From: Nodosilinea sp. WJT8-NPBG4
Lineage (GTDB): Bacteria; Cyanobacteriota; Cyanobacteriia; Phormidesmidales; Phormidesmidaceae
Assembly (NCBI GenBank): GCA_019359285.1
Contig: JAHHHQ010000072.1
Location: 1-56,132, forward strand
DNA: 56,132 nucleotides
Direction of reading: 5' to 3'
This document shows positions 23,979 to 31,652 of this stretch, in pieces. The stretch's first letter is position 1, and each line of letters starts with the position of its first letter. The notes under the pieces are model-generated. The model saw nothing but the letters and a program-made list of their open reading frames with translations. It was not told the origin of the DNA and did no database searches. A program made the position numbers and the translations under genes.

Positions 23979-24281
23979 TTAGACAGAAGGTTCTACAGCA
24001 CCGTCAAGGTTGCTCTGCCGCCGCTGATGCTTAGCCTGCAACTGCAACAGTAAGGCCTCGGCCTCAGCCTGCAAGTGCAGCAACTCCACCTGCTGATTGG
24101 GGTGGTAGGGAGCCTGGCGCACTTCAATCCAGCAAATCTTATCGTCGGAGGCGGGGGCTGTTTCACGGGCCGCTGGGGCCACAGCCGCCGGAATTTGATG
24201 GGGGGCTACCGCTGGTTCCAGGGCTGCTCCAGGGGATAGAGCCGTTGCCTGAACGTTAGTGCGGTCTACGGAGGCATTCAT
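23979..24281 (-). CDS. Small conserved-looking hypothetical protein
   Basis: 100 residues. The first half is low-complexity Ala/Pro-rich. The second half has a short ordered stretch, DDKICWIEVRQAP, and a probable coiled coil of Leu/Gln/Ala (VELLHLQAEAEALLLQLQAK) ending basic. No catalytic motif. It lies upstream of the PilP-like gene on the same strand, 132 bases before it, and could be co-transcribed. Confidence 0.65.
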   Translation of the reverse strand: MNASVDRTNVQATALSPGAALEPAVAPHQIPAAVAPAARETAPASDDKICWIEVRQAPYHPNQQVELLHLQAEAEALLLQLQAKHQRRQSNLDGAVEPSV

Positions 24282-24573
24282 GGGCGAAGTTGGGTAGAAA
24301 ATTGTACTCAGTCAGAAAGTTAAGACATTTTAACCATCCTGTCCAGCAACTAATCTTAAACCAGGCGATCGCAAACCGCAGAGCTGATCTAGGGCAGTCT
24401 GTAAACTGGAGATCATCCCTAGGGCAGAAATTTCTATTCTCGTCGGTGCTAAAAACACAGCTCTTGATCTGTTGGCGTCAAGGCGCACGGTAAACTAGAA
24501 AACAAAGGCTGAGTCTTAGGCTAGGTCTCACTGATCTACGTCTTTAGCATGCCGTACCTATCGTCAACCTATC

Positions 24574-25686
24574 GTGACCCTAAGCGTAAACCCTGCTGCC
24601 ACCGCCGTTTCTCGCTCTCTCGCCACCGGGCTCCAGCCCTGGCCAGGGCTGATTGAAACCTATCGAAGCTACCTACCCGTCTCCGATCAGACTCCAGTGG
24701 TGACCCTGTGTGAGGGCAATACTCCGCTGATTCCCATGCCCGTCCTGGCCCAACACATCGGCAAAGACGTCAAGGTGTGGGTCAAGTACGACGGCCTCAA
24801 CCCCACTGGCAGCTTCAAGGACCGGGGCATGACCATGGCCATCTCCAAAGCCAAAGAGGCCGGGGCCGAAGCGGTGATTTGTGCCAGCACGGGCAATACC
24901 TCTGCCGCTGCTGCCGCCTACGCCCGCCGCGGCGGGATGCGGGCCTTTGTGCTGATTCCTGATGGTTATGTAGCGCTAGGTAAGCTGGCTCAAGCCTTGC
25001 TCTACGGGGCCGAAGTGCTAGCTATCAACGGCAACTTTGACGATGCTCTTGCCATGGTGCAAGAATTGGCAAAGGATTACCCCATCACCTTGGTTAACTC
25101 AGTCAACCCTTATCGCCTCGAGGGGCAGAAGACTGGAGCCTTTGAGATCGTTGACGCTATGGGCGATGCTCCTCACTGGCTGTGCATTCCAGTGGGCAAC
25201 GCGGGTAACATTACCGCTTACTGGATGGGGTTTTGTGAGTACCATCAGCAGCGCAAATGTAGTCGCCTACCCCGCATGATGGGTTTTCAGGCTGCTGGGG
25301 CCGCCCCTCTAGTCAATGGTCATGTAGTGCGCGATCCGCAAACCCTCGCCACCGCCATTCGCATTGGTAACCCCGCTAGCTGGACCAAGGCCGAAGCCGT
25401 GCGCGACGCCAGCCAAGGTGAGTTTAACGCTGTTACCGATGCCGAAATTTTGGACGCCTACCGCCTGCTAGCTTTGGAGGGGGTGTTCTGTGAACCCGCT
25501 AGCGCCGCTTCGGTAGCAGGGTTGCTGAAGGTCAAAGACCAAGTGCCCGCTGGCATCGATATTGTCTGTGTGCTGACCGGCAACGGCTTGAAAGACCCTG
25601 ACACCGCGATCGCCCACAGCAACAACCAGGTCAAAGGGAACCTCAATCCAGACCCTGATATCTTGGCCAAGGCTATGGGCTTCTAA
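24574..25686 (+). CDS. thrC: Threonine synthase
   Basis: 370 residues. ThrC converts O-phosphohomoserine to threonine with pyridoxal phosphate, the last step of the pathway. The PLP lysine is Lys82 in NPTGSFKDRGM, and the phosphate-binding glycine loop is VGNAGNITAYW. The order TLCEGNTPLI near the N-terminus is typical of the class II enzyme. It begins with GTG at 24574. It is followed by a clear terminator at 25797 and converges with a LysR gene. Confidence 0.97.
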   Translation: MTLSVNPAATAVSRSLATGLQPWPGLIETYRSYLPVSDQTPVVTLCEGNTPLIPMPVLAQHIGKDVKVWVKYDGLNPTGSFKDRGMTMAISKAKEAGAEAVICASTGNTSAAAAAYARRGGMRAFVLIPDGYVALGKLAQALLYGAEVLAINGNFDDALAMVQELAKDYPITLVNSVNPYRLEGQKTGAFEIVDAMGDAPHWLCIPVGNAGNITAYWMGFCEYHQQRKCSRLPRMMGFQAAGAAPLVNGHVVRDPQTLATAIRIGNPASWTKAEAVRDASQGEFNAVTDAEILDAYRLLALEGVFCEPASAASVAGLLKVKDQVPAGIDIVCVLTGNGLKDPDTAIAHSNNQVKGNLNPDPDILAKAMGF

Positions 25687-25796
25687 CGCCGGTTAATGTT
25701 TGCCGCCGTCCGAAATCGGTAGGCGTGCTGCTGTAGTCAACATCTGGAGAATGTGAACCGCGTTCAACGTCCTTCCAGAGCAACAACGACCTGTTT

Positions 25797-25824
25797 GCCT
25801 CGGCCTAGCGCCGAGGCATTTTTT
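25797..25824 (+). terminator. Rho-independent terminator of thrC
   Basis: Stem GCCTCGGC/GCCGAGGC with loop CTAGC, followed by ATTTTTTG. It lies ~110 bases after the thrC stop. Confidence 0.92.
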
Positions 25825-25843
25825 GTGGCAACCGGGTGTTGGG

Positions 25844-26797
25844 CTACTGGCTTCCTGTGGCCAGATCGGAGGCAGCCTGGGTCGCTTGGGACTGGAGCCA
25901 AACCGCTTTAAGCCGATCCAAAAAGGCATAGACCGGCGGTGGCAAGAGTGCATCCCGCAGCACAATTACCCCAATCACACGCTCTAGGGGCTGGGGCAAC
26001 TCCGCTACCCGTAGCCCTGGGGGAATAGGCTCTGCCGCCAAGGATGCCATGATGGTGGCCCCCAACCCGCGCTCCACCATACTGAGAATAGTCGAGTCTT
26101 CGCGAACGGCGTAGGCTGGCTGCAATTGCTGATTCCAGCTGTGCAGCAGGCGATCAAGATACTGGCGATCGCCGTCATCATTTGGGGTCAAAATCAGCGG
26201 ATAAGCCGCCAGGTCCTGCCAGGTGAAGGGTTGGGGAAGAGGAGCGTGCGGTGGGGAGCTAGGCGGCAGGAGGAGGATGTAGCGATCGCGCAGCAGTTCC
26301 CACTGCTCAAACTCATCGCGGCTGGGCAAATAGGTAAACCCCACATCGGCCCGCCCCTGACGCAGATCGTTTTCCACCATCCCATAGTGAGATTTTTCAT
26401 CAATGGCAATGGTTACCCCAGGGTACTGCTGCCGAAACTGGCGAATCACCTCCGGTAAAATGTGGGTCGCCACGCTGCGGAAGGCCGCAATTCGCACTTC
26501 GCCGGCTTGCAACCCCTTGGCTTCGTCTGCCCGATTGCACAGGGTGTAGAGCGATCGCAGCACCTGTCGGGCTTCCTCAGTGATTTGTTCACCCACCGGC
26601 GTCAGCACCGCCCCCTGGCGACCCCGGTTGAGCAATGACACCCCCAGCTCTTCTTCTAGAGTAGCGATGGCGTGGCTCACCGCCGATTGGGAAAGCTCCA
26701 TGTGCAGGGCGGCGTCGCTGAACGAACCCCGGTCGGCAATAGCCACGAGCGCTCGCAGTTGAGAGAGCTTCAGGCGGTGGGGGGCAGCTTTAGCCAT
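25844..26797 (-). CDS. LysR-family transcriptional regulator
   Basis: 317 residues. The N-terminal helix-turn-helix is clear (LRALVAIADRGSFSDAALHM, then LSQSAVSHAIATLEEELGV, ~14-52) and a substrate-binding domain of two lobes runs from ~92 to 300 (GEVRIAAFRSVATHILPEV, GLGATIMAS). Cyanobacterial LysR proteins of this kind include carbon- and nitrogen-responsive regulators; I cannot assign the effector. No divergent enzyme gene is close: the next rightward gene begins 412 bases upstream, so its target is not obvious from position. Confidence 0.93.
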   Translation of the reverse strand: MAKAAPHRLKLSQLRALVAIADRGSFSDAALHMELSQSAVSHAIATLEEELGVSLLNRGRQGAVLTPVGEQITEEARQVLRSLYTLCNRADEAKGLQAGEVRIAAFRSVATHILPEVIRQFRQQYPGVTIAIDEKSHYGMVENDLRQGRADVGFTYLPSRDEFEQWELLRDRYILLLPPSSPPHAPLPQPFTWQDLAAYPLILTPNDDGDRQYLDRLLHSWNQQLQPAYAVREDSTILSMVERGLGATIMASLAAEPIPPGLRVAELPQPLERVIGVIVLRDALLPPPVYAFLDRLKAVWLQSQATQAASDLATGSQ

Positions 26798-27209
26798 TGT
26801 GCTGTCCTACTCGACGTGGATAAGCTAGACACTAACCCTTGATTGCCGCTCAGCGAAAGAGACATCCCATAATTTCTGCGGTTTTATAGGTCTCCTGCCT
26901 GACCCTTAACGGTGTTCTGGATAACATTGCAGTGGTATTAGGTCGCATTTCGCAAATCAGGCCTCAGTATTTTTGGCAACTTTTACCACCTGATTCTGCA
27001 CGAATTACTGAAACTTTATCTGACGCCCAGGGGATCTACTCAGGCTCTCCCCGCAGCTGCTAGATAGATTGGAAGCAAGCCGTGCCAGTATCACTGGCCC
27101 TGGAGCAGCTGAACTCGTCACCGCGACGCAGTCTGTTCCTCTCCTACCCCCCCCCCTTCGGGGCAGGTGTTCTAGGCAACCCATTCACCTTTTAGCCAGG
27201 TATCAGGAG
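26798..27209. other. Intergenic region between LysR gene and DUF4114 gene
   Basis: 412 bases between divergent genes. The frame of the PEP-CTERM gene stays open for part of it, but lacks a likely start. The main feature is a run of ten cytosines at 27147-27156 directly before TTCGGGGC, so the C-run pairs with the GGGG as a small hairpin. No RNA gene or operator was recognised. Confidence 0.55.
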
Positions 27210-28016
27210 ATGTTCATCAACCGTCACCTTTTAGAAGCCGGACTCGCGGCCGCTGCAGTGTGTGTCAGCGTTATGGCTACGGCTCCAGCCCAGGCCCAGC
27301 TACCCGCTGCTGGTCTCACCCCCGATCAGTTTTCCACTGACCTCGGGTTTGACAGCCTCAAGAGCCTCAATATTACCAAGCCTTCTGCCAGCTTAGAGGA
27401 GCTTAAAAAACTCGTCAACAATGAAGCCAACGCCCTATCCCAAGGCTTTTTAGCCGAATATGAACTCGATACCAGCAAGCTGTTTTGGAATGGCGTTGAC
27501 CCAGTTGAGGTCTACTTCATCAATGAAGGGGCAGGGTATCGCAACCAGCTCTTCTACACCGCTTCCGATGCCAACGGCGGTTTGACCAGCAGTGGCAAAA
27601 TCTTCGACGACATTTCGTCTCGTGACAGCAAGCTAAGCGAGAGCAACGGCCCCCTCGCCCTAGGTCAAGGCGTTAGCCTCGGGGCGTTCGTCGGTGCTAC
27701 TCAGCTCGATTTTATGATTAAGTCGAACGGCAAAAACGGCGGCAACACGATGCTAGGCACCGACGCTACGGCTAACCCCAACGGGCTTCAGCACGTGGTT
27801 GCCTTCCAGCACCAAGACTGGATCATCCTAGGCTTTGAGGATATTGTCGGCGGCGGCGATCGCGACTACAACGACGTGATCTTTGCCGTGCGTGGCATTC
27901 AGCACGGGGCGCCCCCCGCTGAGGATGTTCCCGAGCCCTCTGCCCTGCTCGGCATTGCGGCCCTGGGGCTCGGTGGGTTTACCACTCTGCGCCGCCGTAA
28001 GGCCACCGCCGCGTAG
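27210..28016 (+). CDS. DUF4114 protein with PEP-CTERM sorting signal
   Basis: 268 residues from the ATG at 27210, where a signal peptide begins (MFINRHLLEAGLAAAAVCVS... cleaved after AQA near 30). The C-terminal half is a DUF4114 domain with its acidic calcium-type loop FEDIVGGGDRDYNDVIF. The end is a textbook PEP-CTERM: VPEPSALLGIAALGLGGF, then an RRR-rich tail. It should be exported and anchored or processed by an exosortase at the cell surface. AGGAG abuts the ATG directly, a tight ribosome site. A terminator hairpin follows at 28078. Confidence 0.92.
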   Translation: MFINRHLLEAGLAAAAVCVSVMATAPAQAQLPAAGLTPDQFSTDLGFDSLKSLNITKPSASLEELKKLVNNEANALSQGFLAEYELDTSKLFWNGVDPVEVYFINEGAGYRNQLFYTASDANGGLTSSGKIFDDISSRDSKLSESNGPLALGQGVSLGAFVGATQLDFMIKSNGKNGGNTMLGTDATANPNGLQHVVAFQHQDWIILGFEDIVGGGDRDYNDVIFAVRGIQHGAPPAEDVPEPSALLGIAALGLGGFTTLRRRKATAA

Positions 28017-28077
28017 TTTGGCTGGCCCTGGTGGATAGAACCTCTGGGTAGTTTTTGAAATGCACCCTGATGGTAGT

Positions 28078-28110
28078 CGGGAGGTGAGATGTCTCACCTC
28101 CCGGTTTTTT
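28078..28110 (+). terminator. Terminator of the PEP-CTERM gene
   Basis: A perfect 12-bp stem CGGGAGGTGAGA/TCTCACCTCCCG with a 2-base TG loop as written (in practice a 4-6 base loop), then GGTTTTTT minus the paired bases. The T-run runs into the stop codon of the convergent HAD gene at 28109. Confidence 0.9.
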
Positions 28111-28921
28111 AGCGCTCTAGCGCATGAATAACAGCGGCCGTTAGCTCTGTTATGCCGCTTACCACCTCGTTGGCTCCAGCCTTCTTGAGGGCATCGCGGT
28201 AGGCGTCGCGGTAGTCGACTGCCCCTGCTACCACGTGGGGCGGTAGAATTCCCACCCCTAGCCAACGCCGGTAGGCATAGTTTACCTGGGCCTGCACAAT
28301 GGTCTGCATGTCAGCGACGGTATCGCCGGCATAGATCACCGGCAGATCAGCGGGGAGCCCATGCTGCTCGGTCAGGCGCTCCACCACGGCTAGCAGCCCG
28401 GTGGGGTCAGGTTTACCGGGGGCATCTTCCATGGCTACGAGCACCGGATTGTTTAACCCCAGTCGTCGCTCCAGCACATAGCGAGCCGATTCCTGGGTGG
28501 CACCGCTAAAAAATCCCCAGAGAATGCGATCGCGCGTCAGCCCCTCAAAGTAAGCAGCATCCACCAGCAGCGGCTCCTGGGTAATGTAGCCTGTCCATTG
28601 GTTGGGGTCTTCGAGGGCGGGTCCTCGGTAGCGCTGCTGAAAGAACTCGACGATCTGGTCATAGTCGAGAGCGATCGCATCCCGACCCTTGCCCTGACCC
28701 TCAAAATAGCGATACACCAGCTCCTGAGAGCCTTCCCAGTCGTTATTCCACTGTCCCTCACCTTTTAATTCGTCAATATCCTCTGGCGTGGGCCGATATT
28801 GACCACCGGTAAACTCCTCTACGGTATCGGCCAGGGCGCGGCGATAAGAATTGCCTACATCCCGTAGTACGCCGTCAATATCAAACACCGCGATCGCCCG
28901 AGGGGCAGCCAAAGAGGTCAT
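28109..28921 (-). CDS. HAD-superfamily hydrolase, TIGR01548 type
   Basis: 270 residues. The HAD nucleophile motif is VFDIDGVLRD with Asp14 and Asp16, and the later GKPDPTGLL and YAGDTVADM motifs complete the acid/base and magnesium sites. The length, the FDIDGVLRDVGNSYRRALAD (20 residues) start and the WNNDW-type cap segment match the TIGR01548 family described from cyanobacteria, whose substrate is not settled. Its stop codon touches the T-run of the terminator of the convergent DUF4114 gene. Confidence 0.9.
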   Translation of the reverse strand: MTSLAAPRAIAVFDIDGVLRDVGNSYRRALADTVEEFTGGQYRPTPEDIDELKGEGQWNNDWEGSQELVYRYFEGQGKGRDAIALDYDQIVEFFQQRYRGPALEDPNQWTGYITQEPLLVDAAYFEGLTRDRILWGFFSGATQESARYVLERRLGLNNPVLVAMEDAPGKPDPTGLLAVVERLTEQHGLPADLPVIYAGDTVADMQTIVQAQVNYAYRRWLGVGILPPHVVAGAVDYRDAYRDALKKAGANEVVSGITELTAAVIHALER

Positions 28922-29006
28922 AGAATGCAGACTTGGGTAGAGAGCAGGGAAGCAAGGTGATAGAATTATAGACTGTAGTATTTTTGGAATTGCAGCGGAG
29001 GTTTAC

Positions 29007-29306
29007 TTGTCCAGATTTGTCCTAAAAGTACTCTGGCTAGAAGGCGACGTTGCGCTGGCGGTTGATCAGGTGGTAGGCAAGGGCACTAGCCCGCTCACCT
29101 CTTATTTCTTCTGGCCCCGTAACGATGCCTGGGAACAAATGAAAACAGAGCTTGAGAGCAAGCCCTGGATCGAAGAAGAGGAGCGGGTTGAAATTCTCAA
29201 CCAGGCTACCGAGATCATTAACTATTGGCAGGAAGAAGGTAAGGGCAAACCCCTAACCGAGGCCCAGGATCGCTTTCCCGAAATTACCTTTACCGGTAGT
29301 TCGTGA
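29007..29306 (+). CDS. Ribosomal protein PSRP-3/Ycf65
   Basis: 99 residues. PSRP-3 is a small-subunit ribosomal protein shared by cyanobacteria and chloroplasts. The start SRFVLKVLWLEGDVALAVDQ and the following VVGKGTSPLTSYFFWPR and LNQATEIINYWQEE segments are highly diagnostic. The start codon is TTG at 29007, supported by GGAGG five bases upstream and by homology beginning exactly there. It diverges from the HAD gene and converges with atpC across the terminator at 29400. Confidence 0.95.
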   Translation: MSRFVLKVLWLEGDVALAVDQVVGKGTSPLTSYFFWPRNDAWEQMKTELESKPWIEEEERVEILNQATEIINYWQEEGKGKPLTEAQDRFPEITFTGSS

Positions 29307-29399
29307 TGGTTGAATCAGCGGTTAGCTAAGAATCAAATATTGGCTAAGAAGTTCGATTCAGAACATCCCTCGCTGCTAAAACTCCACTTGAGCTATAAA

Positions 29400-29447
29400 C
29401 TCATTCAAAAGCCCACCGATTTAATAATCAGTGGGCTTTTGAATGAG
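29400..29447. terminator. Bidirectional terminator between PSRP-3 and atpC
   Basis: 21-bp arms (CTCATTCAAAAGCCCACcGAT and ATCAGTGGGCTTTTGAATGAG, one wobble) with a 6-base loop TTAATA. Both arms contain the A/T-run, so it can end the rightward PSRP-3 gene and the leftward atpD-atpC operon. Confidence 0.9.
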
Positions 29448-29464
29448 TGGTTATTGCCAAAAGG

Positions 29465-29872
29465 CTACTTGAGTCCGCCGGCCGCTTGAAGTTTTGCTCT
29501 GGCGCGCTTGAGACTCTGACGAGCCTGAATCGTGGCCGATTTATCTTCTGAGTCAACTTCGTTTAGACGAGCCTCGGCTTCCTGGTAGGCAGTTTTAGCC
29601 TGGGCGAGATCGATGGCATCGCCCCGCTCGGCCCCGTTAACCAGAATAATGACTTCGTTGCTGTCAACTTCTGCAAAGCCACCCATCAGCGCGATGGGCA
29701 CCCACTCTTGATTAGCTCTCACCCGCATCACCCCGATGTCGAGGGCGGTGAGGAGGGGCGCATGGCCAGCTAAGATGCCCAGCTGACCAGTAGTACTGGG
29801 CAAAATGACCTCTTCTGCCTCAGAGTCCCAGACAGTTTTGTCTGGGGCAATTACACGAACGGTTAATGCCAT
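29465..29872 (-). CDS. atpC: ATP synthase F1 subunit epsilon
   Basis: 135 residues, normal for cyanobacteria. Epsilon sits on the central stalk and regulates ATP hydrolysis. The N-terminal beta sandwich (MALTVRVIAPDKTVWDSEAE) with LPSTTGQLGILAGHAPLLTA and a C-terminal helical hairpin ending in RARAKLQAAGG are all visible. It is the second gene of atpD-atpC, 71 bases after atpD, the separate cluster typical of cyanobacteria. Confidence 0.98.
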   Translation of the reverse strand: MALTVRVIAPDKTVWDSEAEEVILPSTTGQLGILAGHAPLLTALDIGVMRVRANQEWVPIALMGGFAEVDSNEVIILVNGAERGDAIDLAQAKTAYQEAEARLNEVDSEDKSATIQARQSLKRARAKLQAAGGLK

Positions 29873-29943
29873 AGCAAGAATGCAATAGGGATTTTAACAA
29901 GAGGTTGGGGGCTAGAACTATTCCAAGCCCCCAACAGCAGAGG

Positions 29944-31398
29944 CTATTTCTCAGCCTTGATCTTTTCGGCAGCTTCGAACACTTCTTCAATGCCGCCCTT
30001 GAGGTAGAAGCACTGCTCAGGAATATCATCTAGCTCCCCAGAGAGAATCTGGTTGAAGGCTTTGATATTGTCTTCCAAAGAAACGTACTTACCAGGCGCA
30101 CCGGTAAACACCTCAGCCACAAAGAAGGGTTGAGAGAGGAAACGCTCGATCTTGCGGGCGCGAGCCACCACAGTGCGATCGTCCTCAGACAGCTCATCTA
30201 GACCCAGAATGGCGATGATGTCTTGCAGTTCTTTGTAGCGCTGGAGGGTAGACTGCACGGCCCGAGCGGTTCTGTAGTGCTCTTCGCCCACAACGCTGGG
30301 CTGCAGCATGGTAGAAGCAGAGTCTAGGGGATCCACAGCGGGGTAAATACCCTTGGAGGCCAAGGCCCGAGACAGCACGGTGGTGGCGTCAAGGTGGGCA
30401 AAGGTAGTCGCCGGAGCGGGGTCGGTAAGGTCGTCCGCCGGCACGTACACAGCTTGAATAGAGGTAATAGAGCCCTCTAGGGTAGAGGTAATGCGCTCTT
30501 GCAGGTCACCCATGTCGGTGCCCAGAGTTGGCTGGTAGCCCACAGCGGAGGGCATGCGGCCCAGCAGTGCCGATACTTCAGAACCGGCCTGCACAAAGCG
30601 GAAGATATTGTCGATGAACAGCAGCACATCTTGCTTGTTGACATCGCGGAAGTACTCGGCCATGGTCAGCGCCGACAGGGCTACCCGCATGCGTGCCCCA
30701 GGGGGTTCGTTCATCTGGCCGTAGACCAGGGCGACCTTCGACTTGCCCAGGTCATCGGCGTTGATCACACCAGACTCGATGAATTCGTTGTAGAGGTCGT
30801 TGCCTTCGCGGGTGCGCTCGCCGACACCGCCAAATACGGATACACCACCGTGCTCTTTAGCGATGTTGTTGATCAGTTCTTGAATCAGCACGGTTTTGCC
30901 AACGCCCGCACCGCCAAACAGACCTACTTTGCCGCCGCGACGGTAGGGAGCCAGCAGGTCAATGACTTTAATGCCGGTTTCAAACACCGAGGGCTGAGTC
31001 TCTAGCTCGGTGAACTTAGGAGCAGAGCGGTGAATAGGGGAAGTGGTGTCAACATTGACAGGCCCTTTTTCGTCTACGGGCTCACCCAGCACGTTGAAAA
31101 TTCGGCCCAGGGTAGCAGCGCCTACGGGCACGCTAATGGGAAGGCCAGTATCGACAACTTTCATGCCCCGCACTAGACCGTCGGTGGTGCTCATCGAAAC
31201 GGCCCGCACCTGGGAATCGCCTAGGAGCTGCTGCACTTCGCAGGTAACGGCAACTTCGTTGCCAGCGGGGTTTGTGCCCTGAATTTTGAGAGCGTTGTAG
31301 ATCTTTGGCATTTCACCAGCCGTAAACTTAATGTCTACAACTGGGCCAATAACTTGAGTAATGTAGCCAACGTTGGTTTGTTCTGCTGTGGTGACCAT
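29944..31398 (-). CDS. atpD: ATP synthase F1 subunit beta
   Basis: 484 residues. The beta subunit carries the catalytic sites of the F1 head on the thylakoid and plasma membranes. The P-loop GGAGVGKT is at 162-169, the catalytic Glu is in GVGERTREGNDLY, and the ALLGRMPSAVGYQPTLGTDM segment (20 residues) matches the family. It heads the atpD-atpC operon. It diverges from ppk1 across a 254-base gap that must hold both promoters; I could not pick them out with confidence. Confidence 0.99.
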   Translation of the reverse strand: MVTTAEQTNVGYITQVIGPVVDIKFTAGEMPKIYNALKIQGTNPAGNEVAVTCEVQQLLGDSQVRAVSMSTTDGLVRGMKVVDTGLPISVPVGAATLGRIFNVLGEPVDEKGPVNVDTTSPIHRSAPKFTELETQPSVFETGIKVIDLLAPYRRGGKVGLFGGAGVGKTVLIQELINNIAKEHGGVSVFGGVGERTREGNDLYNEFIESGVINADDLGKSKVALVYGQMNEPPGARMRVALSALTMAEYFRDVNKQDVLLFIDNIFRFVQAGSEVSALLGRMPSAVGYQPTLGTDMGDLQERITSTLEGSITSIQAVYVPADDLTDPAPATTFAHLDATTVLSRALASKGIYPAVDPLDSASTMLQPSVVGEEHYRTARAVQSTLQRYKELQDIIAILGLDELSEDDRTVVARARKIERFLSQPFFVAEVFTGAPGKYVSLEDNIKAFNQILSGELDDIPEQCFYLKGGIEEVFEAAEKIKAEK

Positions 31399-31652
31399 GC
31401 TTGCGCCTATTCCGTATGATCAGCTGTTTCGGTCGCTTTTAATTTACTGTTACATTTTAAAGCGCCATCATTCAGAGTATCACTAGAGCGTTACCGCCTA
31501 CGACGATTGCGCCGACTTTATCCAAACCTCGGGTTGACGGGATGAAGGCACTCCTAGGTTTCGATAGTCGGTGCAGCGCTGCGCCTTAACCAAACCATTA
31601 GGTTGCATCGCTAAAATGCCCTGACAACACAATTGGGGGGTTAAGGAAAGCC

